Assembly (NCBI GenBank): GCA_022059125.1
Contig: JAEUWY010000002.1
Coordinates: 2,666,001 to 2,730,000, forward strand
Direction of reading: 5' to 3'
DNA length: 64,000 nucleotides
DNA from: Corynespora cassiicola
Lineage: Eukaryota > Ascomycota > Dothideomycetes > Pleosporales > Corynesporascaceae
The translations under genes were made by a program, and so were the position numbers. Shown one piece after another: positions 12,988 to 24,631 of the stretch (the first letter of the stretch is position 1; every line of letters starts with the position of its first letter). The notes beneath the pieces are model-generated. The model ran no database searches and was not told the DNA's origin. It saw nothing but the letters and a program-made list of their open reading frames with translations.

Positions 12988-13041
12988 GCGGCCCAGCAGC
13001 AGCGCAGCGGCAGCTCAGCAGCAGCCCAGCAGCAGCCGCGC
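12988..13041. repeat. CAG-rich imperfect repeat
   Basis: Imperfect CAGCAG units alternate with CAGC/CCAG variants within the FAS promoter region. Confidence 0.7.
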
Positions 13042-13544
13042 CCGGGCGGGCTCGTTCGTTCCCACCGTCCACCCGCCAGGAAAGCTCCCGGGTGGCGGCT
13101 GCGCTGCATGCTGGCAGGCCTCGCAACCCCAACCGTCGGCCGCACAGACGCTCCACCCCGGCCCCTGGTCGCTCCAGAGCACACCAGCGCACTAGCGCGC
13201 TGCTGCCGGGGCCCTGCGAGGAACCCTTAGAAAAAAGTCGTCGACAGCGGCTGCTGTTAATTACTCACCACGGCGCTGCCCTCGAGCCCTGATCCACCTC
13301 TCCTCCCTCTCAATTCCCTCACCGCCCCTCCTCCTGGCCGCTGCATTCCCCAAACGTGTCCTCTCCTCCCTCGTATCCTTCTTCTAATCACCACCACCTC
13401 TCCCCCGCCGCCGCCTCCACTCTCGTCGCAAGGGAGCTGTGACGCCTCAGTTGCAGTACGCACCAATTCCCGAGCACCCGCTGCGAGTAGATTAGCTTCT
13501 ACTGCGTTCCAACCCTTGTACGTTTGCTGGACACCGTCTTCTCT

Positions 13545-13584
13545 CTGCCTGCCTGCCTGCCTGCCTGCCCGCCCGCCCGCCCGC
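13545..13584. repeat. CTGC/CCGC tetranucleotide repeat
   Basis: About six TGCC units run straight into four CCGC units. The tract lies in the probable 5' untranslated region of FAS1, about 315 bp before its ATG. Confidence 0.9.
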
Positions 13585-13807
13585 TCCCACGCGGAGCTCC
13601 AGCAGTCCCGCCCACACCAAAACACATCGTCCCAGTTGGGTCCTGCTTGCGAGCGGCCTGCTCCTTCCCTCCGCACCCTCGCCCAAGGCAACTGCCGCCC
13701 AGCTCCCCCTCTCCCTCGCCTTCCCTCTTGTCCTCCGCAGCTTCCTCCGCCTGCGTTTCTGCCCCTCACTCTTTCCGCATTCCGAGCGCCCTGCCATTCG
13801 CTGCTCC

Positions 13808-13856
13808 GCCCACACGCACACACGCACACACCGCACACACCGCACACACCGCTCAC
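13808..13856. repeat. CA-rich repeat before FAS1 start
   Basis: Repeated CACACG and CACACACCG units end about 45 bp upstream of the FAS1 start codon, so they are probably in its leader. Confidence 0.75.
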
Positions 13857-13898
13857 GCAAACCACAGTCCTCTAAACCACCCACCCCCACGCCTCAGA

Positions 13899-16800
13899 AT
13901 GTACGGCTCAGGCCCGCAGACCGGCATCTCCACGCCGCGCTCGCAGGCGTCGCTGCGTCCGCTCCCTCTGTCCCACGGCTCGCTCGAGTACACGCTGCTC
14001 ATCCCCACCGCCCTACACTTTAATGCCCAGCAATTGAGGGACGCCTTCAAGGCGACGCTCCCCGAGCCCACCGACGAACTCGCACAGGACGATGAGCCGT
14101 CGTCGGTACCCGAATTGGTCGCGCGCTACCTGGGCTTCGTTGCTCAGGAGGTCGAGGAGGGCGACGACCCGGGCTCGTTTGAGGAGGTCCTCAAGCTCGT
14201 GGTCAACGAGTTCGAGCGTGCCTTCCTGCGCGGAAACGAGGTCCATGCTCTGGCCGCCACCCTGCCCGGCATCACGGAGAAGAAGCTCATCACCATCCGC
14301 TCATACTACGCCGCTCGCGCCGCCGTCGAGCGGCCCATCAAGCACCACGAGTCGGCCCTCTTCCGCGAGGCCGCCGACGAGAATGCCTTCATCTACGCCG
14401 TCCTGGGCGGCCAGGGCAACATCGAGGAGTACTTCGACGAGCTCCGCGAAATCTACACCACATACCCCTCCTTCGTCGAGGACTTCATCGCCGCCGAGGC
14501 CCAGCACCTGCTCTCTCTGGCCCGCGATCCCCGTGCCGAGAAGCTCTTCTCCAAGGGCTTGGACGTGATGCGGTGGCTCACCAACAAGGAGTCACAGCCC
14601 GACACGGATTACCTCGTCTCTGCTCCAGTCAGTTTGCCCTTGATTGGGTTGACCCAACTGGCCCACTATGTGGTGACGTGCAGAGTTTTGGGCAGCCATC
14701 CCGGCCACATTCGGAGCCGTCTTGCTGGTGTGACGGGCCATTCCCAGGGCGTTGTCACCGCCGCCGCCATCGCAGAGGCAAAGAACTGGGAAACTTTTGA
14801 GCAGGCAGCAAAGAATGCCATCACCATTCTGTTTTGGATCGGAACCCGCAGCCAGCAAGCATATCCTCGCACCTCGCTCGCACCCTCGGTGCTGCAGGAC
14901 TCGGTCGACAACGGCGAGGGCACCCCAACTCCCATGCTCTCTATCCGCGACCTCTCACGCAAGGCCGTCCAAGAGCACATTGACGCCACAAACGCCCACT
15001 TGCCCACCGAGAGGCACATTGCCATCTCGCTGGTCAACAGCGCCCGCAACTTTGTCGTTACTGGCCCTCCAATCTCACTGTACGGTCTCAACTTGCGTCT
15101 CCGTAAGGTCAAGGCCCCCACTGGCTTGGACCAGACGAGGATACCCTTCACCGACCGCAAGGTCCGCTTTGTCAACCGTTTCCTTCCCATTACGGCGCCA
15201 TTCCACAGCCCATACCTTACCGAGGCTTCCAAGCAGCTCGAGGAGGACCTCAAGGACATCAAGATCCCCGCCAAGGACCTTGGTATCCCCATGTACGACA
15301 CTTCCAGCGGCAAGGACATCCGCGACGATGACGCTGACAACATTGTTCCGGCTCTCGTGCGCATGATCACCAATGACCCTGTCAACTGGGAGCAAGCCAC
15401 CGTCTTCCCCAAGGCCACTCACATTCTTGACTTTGGCCCCGGCGGCATCTCTGGTCTCGGCGTCTTGACCAACCGCAACAAGGAGGGAACTGGCGTCCGC
15501 GTCATTCTGGCTGGTGCCGTCGATGGCCAAAATGCCGAGGTTGGCTACAAGCCCGAGATCTTTGACCGCGACGCTGAGCACGCCGTCAAATATGCCGTGG
15601 ACTGGGTAAAGGAGCATGGCCCGCGCCTCGTCAAGACCTCCACGGGACAGACCTATGTCGACACCAAGATGAGCAGGATGCTTGGGCTGCCGCCTGTCAT
15701 GGTGGCGGGTATGACGCCCACCACGGTGCCGTGGGACTTCGTCGCTGCCACCATGAACGCGGGTTACTCAATTGAGCTGGCTGGTGGTGGTTACTACAAC
15801 GAGAAGACCATGACTGCTGCCATCAGCAAGGTTGAGAAGGTCATTCCTCCTGGCCGTGGCATCAACATCAACTTGATCTACGTCAACCCACGTGCCATGG
15901 CCTGGCAGATTCCGCTCCTGGGCAAGCTGCGTGCCGAGGGCGTCCCGATTGAGGGCTTGACCATCGGTGCTGGTGTGCCCTCCATCGAGGTTGCCAACGA
16001 GTACATTGAGACTTTGGGCATCAAGCACATCTCGTTCAAACCTGGTTCCACCGAGGCCATTCAACAGACCATCAACATTGCAAAGGCGAACCCGGGCTTC
16101 CCGGTGCTACTGCAATGGACTGGTGGACGTGGTGGTGGCCATCACTCTTTTGAGGACTTCCACCAGCCCATCCTCCAGATGTATGGCCGCATTCGCAAGT
16201 GTGATAACCTCATCCTTGTTGCTGGCTCCGGCTTCGGCGGTGCCGAGGACACGTACCCCTACCTCACTGGTACATGGTCCACCCGCTTTGGCTACCCACC
16301 CATGCCCTACGATGGTTGCATGTTCGGCAGCCGCATGATGACTGCCAAGGAGGCTCACACCTCCAAGAACGCGAAGCAGGCTATCGTTGATGCGCCCGGA
16401 CTCGACGATGCTGACTGGGAGAAGACCTACAAGGGCCCTGCTGGTGGCGTCATTACCGTCCGCTCCGAAATGGGTGAGCCCATCCACAAGCTTGCCACTC
16501 GTGGTGTGCAGTTCTGGCACGAGATGGACCAGAAGATCTTCGCCTTGGACAAGGCCAAGCGTATTCCCGAGCTCAAGAAGATGCGCGAGCACATCATCAA
16601 GAAGCTGAACAACGACTTCCAGAAGGTCTGGTTTGGACGCAACAAGAAGGGCGAGTCTGTTGACCTCGAGGATATGACGTATGCCGAGGTTGTTCAGCGC
16701 ATGGTGGACTTGATGTACGTCAAGCATCAATCCCGCTGGATCGACCCCAGCTTGAAGCGTCTCACCGGGGACTTTATCCGCCGTGTCGAGGAGCGTTTCA

Positions 16801-19800
16801 GCAAGAAGGACAGCGAGTCTCTCATCCAGAACTATGAGGAGCTGAATGACCCCTATCCCATTGTGGAGAAGGTCTTCAAGGCTTTCCCCGAGGCTGAAGA
16901 GCAACTGATCAACGCTCAAGATGTCCAGCACTTCCTACTACTCTGCCAACGCCGTGGACAGAAGCCTGTGCCTTTTGTCCCCGTGCTCGACGGTACCTTT
17001 GAGTACTTCTTCAAGAAGGATTCTCTCTGGCAGTCTGAGGATCTAGATGCTGTCGTCGATCAGGACGTGGGAAGGACCTGTATCTTGCAGGGCCCCATGG
17101 CTGCCAGGTTCTCTACCAAGGTCGACGAGCCTATCAAGGAGATCTTGGACGGCATTCACAATGGCCACATCGAGGCTCTGCTCCGCGACATCTACGGCGG
17201 AGACGAGTCCAAGGTCCCTGTCATCGAGTACTTCGGTAGCAAGCGTCTGACCAGCCCTGAGGGCTTGGAGGTTGATGGCCTCACCGTCTCTCAACTCGAG
17301 AACAAGGTCATTTACCGCCTGTCTTCGGCTCCCAACGCCACCTTGCCCGATGTTGACTCTTGGCTCCAGCTTTTGGCTGGTACCCACTACTCCTGGAGGC
17401 ATGCCTTCTTCACCGCCGACATTTTCGTCCAAGGCCAACGCTTCCAGTCCAACCCTACGGCCAGGATCTTTGCGCCCACTTCTGGCATGATGGTTGAAAT
17501 CAACCACCCCAACGAGCCAGCCAAGACCGTCGTCACTGTCAAAGAACCTCACCACGGCGGCAAGCATGTCAAGACCATCGAGGTCAGCCTCCAAAGCCGC
17601 GAGATTGTGCTCAACATGTTTGAAGAGCGCACTGTCCTCAAGAAGCCTGCTGCTCTGCCCCTGAAGTTCGTCTACCGCCCTGATGTTGGCTATGCCCCTA
17701 TTCACGAGGTGATGGACGCTCGCAACGACAGGATCAAGGAGTTCTACTACAAGATCTGGTTCGGGGATGAGGTATGCCCATTCGATGCTTCGCTCGCCTC
17801 CAAGTTCGACGGTGGCCGCGCTACCGTCACGAGCGAAGCCATCAACGATTTTGTGCACGCGGTTGGCAATACCGGCGAGGCATTCGTTGATCGCCCAGGC
17901 AAGGAAGTCTTTGCTCCCATGGACTTCGCCATTGTCGTTGGATGGAAGGCCATCACGAAGCCCATCTTCCCAAGGGCCATTGATGGCGATCTCCTTAAGC
18001 TTGTCCATCTTTCCAACGGATTCCGCATGATTCCAGGTGCTGAGCCTCTGAAGAAGGGCGATGTGCTCGATACCACTGCTCAGATCAACGCCGTCATCAA
18101 CCAGGAATCTGGCAAGATGGTTGAAGTTTGCGGTACCATCACCCGCGATGACGAACCTGTCATGGAGGTCACCAGCCAGTTCTTGTACCGTGGTGCCTAC
18201 ACCGACTACGAGAACACTTTCCAAAGGAAGACGGAGACGCCCATGCAGTTGCACCTCGCCACTAGCAAGGACGTCGCCATTCTGCGTTCCAAGGAGTGGT
18301 TCAACTTCGAGGAGCCTGAGATTGAGCTCTTGGACAAGACCTTGACCTTCAAGCTCCAGACCTTTGTGCGCTACAAGAACAAGACGGCTTTTGCCGAGGT
18401 TGAGACCACTGGCGAGGTTCTGCTCGAACTCCCTACCAAGGAGGTCATTCAGATCGCCTCTGTTGACTACCGCTCGGGCGACTCGTACGGCAACCCCGTG
18501 CTTGATTACCTCGAGCGCAATGGATCCGCCATTGATCAGCCCGTGAACTTTGAGAACCCCATCCCTCTCAATGGCAAGACCCCTCTCACCCTCAAGGCCC
18601 CTGCCTCCAACGAGACCTATGCTCGTGTGTCGGGAGACTACAACCCCATCCACGTCTCGCGTGTCTTTTCCAGCTATGCCAACCTTCCAGGCACCATCAC
18701 TCACGGCATGTACTCCTCTGCTGCCGTCCGAAGCCTGGTCGAGACTTGGGCTGCCGAGAACCATGTGGGCCGTGTCCGGGGCTTCCATGTCAACCTTGTC
18801 GGCATGGTCCTCCCCGACGATATGCTCGACGTCAAACTCCAGCATGTCGGTATGGTTTCTGGCCGCAAAATCATCAAGATTGAGGTCAGCAACAAGGAGA
18901 CTGAGGACAAGGTTCTCCTTGGTGAAGCCGAGGTTGAGCAACCTACCACGTCGTATGTCTTCACCGGTCAAGGGTCTCAGGAGCAGGGCATGGGCATGGA
19001 CCTCTATGCCAGCAGCCCCGTTGCCAAGGAAGTATGGGACCGCGCTGACAAGCACTTCATGGACAACTACGGTATGTATTTCACTATAATCTCTACGTCT
19101 TTCGCTGCTAACTTTTTTTGCAAAGGCTTTGCCATCACCAACATTGTCAAGAACAACCCGAAGGAGTTAACCATTCACTTTGGAGGACCCCGTGGCAAGG
19201 CTATCCGCCAAAACTACATGTCCATGACCTTCGAGACCGTCGGTGCTGACGGCTCCATCAAGTCGGAGAAGATCTTCAAGGAGATCGACGAGAACACCAC
19301 CTCGTACACCTACCGTTCCCCAACTGGTCTACTGTCGGCCACCCAATTTACGCAGCCGGCTCTCACCCTCATGGAGAAGGCTTCCTTTGAGGACATGCGC
19401 GCCAAGGGACTGGTGCAGCGTGACAGCAGCTTTGCTGGACACTCTCTGGGAGAGTACTCTGCGCTGGCTGCTCTGGCTGAGGTCATGCCCATTGAGAGCT
19501 TGGTGTCAGTCGTGTTCTACCGTGGTCTTACCATGCAAGTTGCCGTCGAGCGCGACGAGACTGGTCGCTCCAACTACTCCATGTGTGCCGTCAACCCCAG
19601 CAGGATCTCGAAGACGTTCAACGAGCAGGCCCTGCAGTACGTCGTCGAGAACATCTCTGAGCAGACGGGATGGCTCTTGGAGATTGTCAACTACAACATT
19701 GCCAACATGCAGTACGTCTGCGCCGGTGATCTCCGTGCGCTCGACTGCCTGACCAACGTCACCAACTACCTCAAGGCCCAGAAGATTGACATCCAGGAGC

Positions 19801-20198
19801 TCATGCAGAGCATGTCTCTCGAGGACGTCAAGGCACACTTGGTGGAGATCATCAAGGAGTGTGCTAAGCAGACCGAGGCCAAGCCCAAGCCACTGGATCT
19901 CCAGCGTGGCTTCGCTACGATTCCGCTCAAGGGCATCGATGTGCCATTCCACAGCACTTTCTTGCGCTCTGGTGTCAAGCCATTCCGAAGCTTCTTGCTC
20001 AAGAAGATCCACAAGACGTCGATTGACCCCTCTAAGCTCATTGGCAAATACATTCCCAACGTCACTGCCAAGCCGTTCGAGCTGACCAAGGAGTACTTCG
20101 AGGACGTGTACAGGCTGACCAACTCTCCCAAGATTGGAAACATTCTTGCCAACTGGGACAAGTATGAGGAGAAGGAGGAGTCCAAGGTGGCAGCATAG
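13899..20198 (+). CDS. fas1: Fatty acid synthase subunit beta
   Basis: This is the beta chain of the type I fatty acid synthase, partner of the divergent alpha gene. The ATG at 13899 (MYGSGPQTG) is chosen; the open frame extends upstream to 13524 only through Pro/Cys-rich leader sequence. A 54-bp intron at 19072-19125 keeps the frame open, so the unspliced translation carries 18 spurious residues. Its removal restores the conserved [13 protein letters not shown] segment and gives 2081 residues. Domain order: acetyltransferase with Ser282 in GHSQG; FMN enoyl reductase ([26 protein letters not shown]); dehydratase of hot-dog type (about residues 1250-1500, then a MaoC-like GDYNPIH and THGMYSSA); and malonyl/palmitoyl transferase with Ser1831 in GHSLGEYSA. 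The length and order match fungal FAS1. Confidence 0.98.
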   Translation: MYGSGPQTGISTPRSQASLRPLPLSHGSLEYTLLIPTALHFNAQQLRDAFKATLPEPTDELAQDDEPSSVPELVARYLGFVAQEVEEGDDPGSFEEVLKLVVNEFERAFLRGNEVHALAATLPGITEKKLITIRSYYAARAAVERPIKHHESALFREAADENAFIYAVLGGQGNIEEYFDELREIYTTYPSFVEDFIAAEAQHLLSLARDPRAEKLFSKGLDVMRWLTNKESQPDTDYLVSAPVSLPLIGLTQLAHYVVTCRVLGSHPGHIRSRLAGVTGHSQGVVTAAAIAEAKNWETFEQAAKNAITILFWIGTRSQQAYPRTSLAPSVLQDSVDNGEGTPTPMLSIRDLSRKAVQEHIDATNAHLPTERHIAISLVNSARNFVVTGPPISLYGLNLRLRKVKAPTGLDQTRIPFTDRKVRFVNRFLPITAPFHSPYLTEASKQLEEDLKDIKIPAKDLGIPMYDTSSGKDIRDDDADNIVPALVRMITNDPVNWEQATVFPKATHILDFGPGGISGLGVLTNRNKEGTGVRVILAGAVDGQNAEVGYKPEIFDRDAEHAVKYAVDWVKEHGPRLVKTSTGQTYVDTKMSRMLGLPPVMVAGMTPTTVPWDFVAATMNAGYSIELAGGGYYNEKTMTAAISKVEKVIPPGRGININLIYVNPRAMAWQIPLLGKLRAEGVPIEGLTIGAGVPSIEVANEYIETLGIKHISFKPGSTEAIQQTINIAKANPGFPVLLQWTGGRGGGHHSFEDFHQPILQMYGRIRKCDNLILVAGSGFGGAEDTYPYLTGTWSTRFGYPPMPYDGCMFGSRMMTAKEAHTSKNAKQAIVDAPGLDDADWEKTYKGPAGGVITVRSEMGEPIHKLATRGVQFWHEMDQKIFALDKAKRIPELKKMREHIIKKLNNDFQKVWFGRNKKGESVDLEDMTYAEVVQRMVDLMYVKHQSRWIDPSLKRLTGDFIRRVEERFSKKDSESLIQNYEELNDPYPIVEKVFKAFPEAEEQLINAQDVQHFLLLCQRRGQKPVPFVPVLDGTFEYFFKKDSLWQSEDLDAVVDQDVGRTCILQGPMAARFSTKVDEPIKEILDGIHNGHIEALLRDIYGGDESKVPVIEYFGSKRLTSPEGLEVDGLTVSQLENKVIYRLSSAPNATLPDVDSWLQLLAGTHYSWRHAFFTADIFVQGQRFQSNPTARIFAPTSGMMVEINHPNEPAKTVVTVKEPHHGGKHVKTIEVSLQSREIVLNMFEERTVLKKPAALPLKFVYRPDVGYAPIHEVMDARNDRIKEFYYKIWFGDEVCPFDASLASKFDGGRATVTSEAINDFVHAVGNTGEAFVDRPGKEVFAPMDFAIVVGWKAITKPIFPRAIDGDLLKLVHLSNGFRMIPGAEPLKKGDVLDTTAQINAVINQESGKMVEVCGTITRDDEPVMEVTSQFLYRGAYTDYENTFQRKTETPMQLHLATSKDVAILRSKEWFNFEEPEIELLDKTLTFKLQTFVRYKNKTAFAEVETTGEVLLELPTKEVIQIASVDYRSGDSYGNPVLDYLERNGSAIDQPVNFENPIPLNGKTPLTLKAPASNETYARVSGDYNPIHVSRVFSSYANLPGTITHGMYSSAAVRSLVETWAAENHVGRVRGFHVNLVGMVLPDDMLDVKLQHVGMVSGRKIIKIEVSNKETEDKVLLGEAEVEQPTTSYVFTGQGSQEQGMGMDLYASSPVAKEVWDRADKHFMDNYGMYFTIISTSFAANFFCKGFAITNIVKNNPKELTIHFGGPRGKAIRQNYMSMTFETVGADGSIKSEKIFKEIDENTTSYTYRSPTGLLSATQFTQPALTLMEKASFEDMRAKGLVQRDSSFAGHSLGEYSALAALAEVMPIESLVSVVFYRGLTMQVAVERDETGRSNYSMCAVNPSRISKTFNEQALQYVVENISEQTGWLLEIVNYNIANMQYVCAGDLRALDCLTNVTNYLKAQKIDIQELMQSMSLEDVKAHLVEIIKECAKQTEAKPKPLDLQRGFATIPLKGIDVPFHSTFLRSGVKPFRSFLLKKIHKTSIDPSKLIGKYIPNVTAKPFELTKEYFEDVYRLTNSPKIGNILANWDKYEEKEESKVAA

Positions 20199-20829
20199 AC
20201 GAGGGATGCGGTTGGTTGGTTGGTTGGGATTGTATTGTATTGTTTTACCCGTAACGAGGCGGCGTTTTGGCTTAGATTGGCGATATCCGAGTTGCAGCAT
20301 GACTCTTTCGTTTGATCATAGACAGTCCGTATACAGATGATTACATTAATATAATAGTGCGACCTTCACTTAAACCTTTTTGCTCTGCTTGCTTGCAAAG
20401 TTCTCTTCGCCGAGAGCCAAGATGGTGTGCCTCACGTGCAGTAGCATTCACTCGATGCAATGTGCGCGCTGCAGGTATGAAATGCAGGCTTCCTCCCCCC
20501 GCTACTTCCTTCTTCCACAACCTCGCGCACCTCCGGCCACGAAAAAAAAAACCCCCAAACCCTGCCATCAGCCAAAACCCGTGCCTGTTGTCTCGCTAGA
20601 GTGCTCGCGAGGCCTAGTGCGACGGGCGCCACGCTGCGCCACCCACTCACCCACGGTGCACCAGCCACAGAACCACAGGCCGGAAGTCCGCACCATTTGT
20701 TTACCAGCGGGCAGCGCCTAGCAACCACCGCATCCTCCCCCGCCCGCATACATCCCGCAGAGACCCCCCGGCGCGTGCCATCGTCTCATCCTTCCCCTCC
20801 CGCTGCCCTCCCCTCGCGACTCTCTCGCC
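20199..20829. other. Intergenic, FAS1 to Brr6/Brl1
   Basis: This 631-bp region is the FAS1 3' region followed by the promoter of the next gene. Short A and C runs occur near 20540-20560. Nothing else was recognised. Confidence 0.5.
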
Positions 20830-22481
20830 ATGGCTCGAGGTCGCGGCTCGACGACGCCCATGGACTTTGAGTGGGAGAACCAGGCCGGCCCCATAGACGA
20901 GCGCTCGCCTTTTCTCTCGCACACGGCGAAGAAGCGTAAGACAAACTCCTCCCAGGCCCTCCCCACGGCAAATCCCTCTGGAAAGCCTGGACATCAGCTG
21001 GACCTCTGGCCTAACGTTGACCCTACAGGACCCCACTCGGTGCTCGACTCGCCGTCCAAGAACTCCTTCTCCACGCCCAACCGCCCACATCTGCGCGACC
21101 CGAACAATCAGTCGTACTTCTTCTCACACGACAGGCCACTGCCCTCGGTGCCATCATACCTCCAGAGCTCCAAGACGTGGGAGCCGCGCACACCAGCGAG
21201 CAATTACGACTTCAGCTCCGGCGGCGAGACTCCCACCACCCCGGGCCTGCACGACGACAGCGAGGCTTCCGTAACCCCCGACACACAAATGGCGAAGCGC
21301 ATGGGTCGCCTGATGAACGGCGACTCCAAGAGCCCCAAGAAAGGCCGCCGAGAGAGCTGGTTCAAGGCCATCTTCTCCGCTAGTCCACGGAGCCCCAGCC
21401 CTTCCAAGGACGACGCGCGCAAATTCTCGAGAAAGGCAGAACACCGTGTCATGAAGCGGCGATCGAAGAAGAGCAAAATTGCGCGACCAGATGATGCAGC
21501 ATCTGGCGACGAGAAGGCCCCCAACGACACGGCTCAGCAAAATACGCCTCCCCCACCTGCTGGCTTCCTCGGCAGCGTTACCGGCTTTTTCACCTGGATT
21601 GAGGCGCATCCGCATCTGCCCTCGGTCCTCTCCTACTACTTCAATCTATTCGTGAATTCCTGTCTAGGGCTGGGCTTCCTGTTCTTGATATACACCGTCT
21701 ACGCTGTCATCTGGAACGAGGTGGATATCGAGTCGCAAAAACACATTGGAGAGATTATGAGCGAGATCGCCGAGTGCGCAAAGAACTTCCGCGAAAATAG
21801 ATGCGATCCCGACACGCGTGTCCCCGCCATGTTCATGGTTTGCGAGAATTGGGAAAAGTGCATGCAGCGCGACCCGAGAAAAGTAGCATACGGCAGCGTG
21901 TCTGCCAAAACCTTTGCCAAGATCTTCAATACCTTCATCGAGGAGCTTAGTTATAAGTCTTTGGTATGCATTTTCCTCTTCTTTCTGATCCTTTCAGCCT
22001 CGATCAGTCTCTTTTTCCATGTCTGGATAACCCGACTCAGGCGTCAACACGCCATGTGCAGATCCCCATCGTGCGAGCGAGCAGATACAGATCCCCATCA
22101 CCCCTCAACCGATGATATTCGAAATCCCTAGTACCAAGTTCTAGAAAAATCTCTATGTGACATGGCAGCGCTGACAAGAGCATTTGAACATAGATTTTCA
22201 CGGCTGTCGTCATCTTCGGCGGCTTCAACCTCTCCAACTGGGCTTTCGGTTTCATGCGCGATAAAAACACGTACAATCCATCCCAACACCACGACTTTGT
22301 CCCCGCCACCCCACAGCGCTATCCATCGAACAGTTTTATTGAACATCAGCAGCAATGGAATAGACCCTACCAGACTCCATATGCGCTACAACACACGCAA
22401 AGCATGCCTGTGCTACCGAGCACAACGGAGGAGGCGGCGCATGAGAGGCGGAGCCCTACCAAGAGGTTGATTTTCAGGTGA
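20830..22481 (+). CDS. Brr6/Brl1-family nuclear envelope protein
   Basis: This is an integral nuclear-envelope protein of the Brr6/Brl1 family, which acts in nuclear pore assembly and membrane lipid homeostasis. Exons are 20830-21963 and 22194-22481, separated by a 230-bp intron, giving 473 residues. About 250 N-terminal residues are Ser/Pro-rich and basic. The conserved core follows: a membrane segment near residues 265-295, then four cysteines in the lumenal part (AECAKNFRENRC, VCENWEKCM) with RVPAM and RDP, the SAKTFAKIFN and ELSYKSL segments, and a second membrane segment (IFTAVVIFGGFNLSNWAFGF). That second segment lies in exon 2. Reading through the intron gives a different hydrophobic tail (VCIFLFFLIL) and stops at 22131. 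The splice is supported by family similarity and by an exact phase-0 join. Confidence 0.9.
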
Positions 22482-23000
22482 CCAGGGCCAGGACCTCAAA
22501 CTTTTTTTTCTCAAAGGCTTCCCCCGGTTGGCTCTTCATTTTTCCTTACCCATCTACGTCGCTGCATTGCCACGGCTTACATGTTTTCTCTTTGTTCTTT
22601 TGTACGTTGGATAGGATATCAATCGGATGGAACAGGCTGCACAGCCATTCTCTCATCTCGTCCTTTTTCTATTTTGTTGTGGTGCTCATGGGAGGGGTTC
22701 GATGACAAAGGGCTTGGGTTGGATGCAACGAAAATGGCGTGGCGCTAGTTGCGAGTGTGCGCGCACATAGTAACTACATTGTCTTGAATGGAATGTATGG
22801 AAGGAACAGCTTTGTTTACAGTATGGTTCCGGCTGATTTCTGAAATCAATCTCATGTCGAACGTTGCTATCTGAAGCAATGAGACAAGAAGCGGTATTAC
22901 TCATCGAAAAAGGATGTCAAGAGCAACAGAGAGTATGCCAACGCCAACTCATCACCCCAGATCCTGTGCGCCATTTGAACCATGGACACATCAACTCCGC
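22482..23000. other. Intergenic between convergent Brr6/Brl1 and P450 genes
   Basis: This 519-bp region holds the 3' regions of two convergent genes. It has pyrimidine-rich runs near 22500-22560 and 22640-22680. No gene was seen. Confidence 0.5.
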
Positions 23001-24631
23001 TCACGACGCCAGAGTCAAGGACACCCTCGTCCCATTTCCACTGCAACACGTCAAAGTCAAGCCCTCCACCCACACCCCGCCATTCACATCCCTACTCTCC
23101 ATAGCCTCGAAGCTCTGCACCAGCCTCACCGTCACATACCCCGCCTCAGTAAGCGCATACTGCTGGCCGAGGCAAATCCTAGGCCCCCCGTTGAAGGGAA
23201 GGTACTCCCATCCCGGCCGCAGGCTCTCCCAGCGGAAAGGATCGAACAGGTGGGCCGTCGGGCCGTAGAAGTCCTCGCGCCGGTGCAGGGCCCAGGGCGA
23301 GTAGCCGAGCAACGTTCCGGCGGGCACAAAGAGGGGGGAGGTGCCGGAGGGGCCGCCGCCGCGGGGGAGGATGGTGTCGCGGATGGCGAGGCGGGTGTTG
23401 CCGGGGACGACGGGGTGGAGGCGCAGGGCTGGCGTGCGGGTCAGTCTCGCGGTGGAAGCTTTCCAAGCTTTTCGAGGCGTGATACTGGTGCAGATGGGGA
23501 AGAAAAGGGAGACTCACATTCGTTTATGCACCACTTTACAAACTTCATGTTCTTCAACTCCTCGTAAGATGGTGGCCTGCCGTCCAAGGACGCCACCTCC
23601 TCCCTCAGCTTCGCGTAAATGTCCGGGCGCTTCGCAATCTCGAAGAACATGTTGCTCAGCAGGCTGGCCGTGGTGTCGCGGCCGGCGAGGAGCACGTTCA
23701 TCAGCTCGTGGCGGATGCGTGCCTTGTCGTTGGTCTGCTTGGCGAGCTCGTGGATGAAGACATATCTCTCCTCCTCCTCCTTTTGGGCCTCCCCCGCCTT
23801 TTCCTTGCGTTGTTGCTCCTCGCGCCAGGCCACGGCCTCGTCGACCCACCTGTCCACATAGGCCTGGCAGATCTTGATGGCATCCTTCCCTTCCTGGTTC
23901 TTGCGGAGGGGGTCCAAGAAGCCTAGGCGCATTCTGGTCAGAATGTCGGCCTGAGCGAACGTAAAGGCCTTGCTGAAGGCAGCATCCTCGTTGTTCGCGT
24001 CGTTCTCGGGCCCGAACCTCTTGAGTATGTTTGTGGAGTGGTTGAACAGGAACTCGGTCGCCGTGTCGATGGTCAGTTTGAAGAAGAGGTCCTGGAGGTC
24101 GACTGGGCTCCCGTCGGTGGGCACATGCTGCAGGAAGAGCAGGAAGTGGCGCTCAAAGGCCTCGAGGTCAGCGACTTGCTCTCGGGCAAAGTTGGGGCGG
24201 AGTAGATGTCTGGAGTTGGCCCAGCGCTCTCCATCGGCATTGAAGATGCCGTCACCTAGCAGCGGGCCGAAGGTTTTCTTCCGCAGTCCAAGGCTGTAGT
24301 CCTTGAACTTTAGGCTGAGCGCCGTCTTGATATTCTCGGGCTCACAGGTGGCAATCAGTGGAATGTTCATCACCCGTGACCGGAATGTGTGGGTCTTCAT
24401 GCCCAGGAACCGGCCATGGTTTGTGGCAAGTGTGGTGCGCGATTTGGCAGCACGCATGTTGATGCGGAGGATATCAAGACCGAAGATGGGGTCCTTGTTG
24501 GCGGTGTAAAAGCAGGGTTGGCAGCCATTTTTGAGAATGAGACGCCTTCGCGCAATGTATAGACTTATGCGCGTGTAGAGTATGTAGGCCACCCAGGCAC
24601 CGATGACGACAAAGAGAAGGGGGTTCGCCAT
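23001..24631 (-). CDS. Cytochrome P450, CYP52-like
   Basis: This is an ER-anchored heme monooxygenase resembling the CYP52 family, which hydroxylates the terminal carbon of n-alkanes and fatty acids. The ATG is at 24631. Exons are 24631-23518 and 23428-23001 (89-bp intron), giving 513 residues. An N-terminal membrane anchor (about residues 4-25) precedes a basic hinge. The oxygen-binding I-helix motif is AGRDTT. The ExxR motif (ESLR) spans the splice junction, supporting it. The heme loop is [11 protein letters not shown] with Cys as thiolate ligand, typical of CYP52/CYP4-type clans. It lies near the FAS genes, so a role in fatty-acid hydroxylation is possible, though proximity alone is weak evidence. 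Family assignment is by motif; the exact subfamily needs a tree. Confidence 0.92.

Larger units (their letters stand above)
12339..13898. promoter_or_regulatory. Bidirectional FAS2/FAS1 promoter region
   Basis: This 1560-bp region separates the divergent start codons of the two FAS subunits, so it must carry the control elements and 5' untranslated regions of both. It holds a purine-rich stretch near 12415-12480, a CAG-rich tract at 12988-13041, a CTGC/CCGC tetranucleotide tract at 13545-13584 and CA-rich repeats just before the FAS1 ATG. I looked for the CCTCGG core of fungal fatty-acid regulators (FarA/FarB type) and did not find a clear copy. The open frames on the plus strand here are composition artefacts. 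Confidence 0.7.

Noticed and set aside
13524..13898. N-terminal extension of FAS1
   Set aside because: Cys/Pro/Ala repeats from a CTGC tract and a non-ATG first codon; the family N terminus begins at 13899.
17043..19055. 670-codon open frame antisense to FAS1
   Set aside because: Same cause: a shadow of the strongly biased FAS1 exon, with no recognisable family.
21964..22131. Unspliced C terminus of the Brr6/Brl1 protein as the main form
   Set aside because: Splicing to 22194 restores the conserved second membrane segment in phase, so read-through is taken as retention at most.
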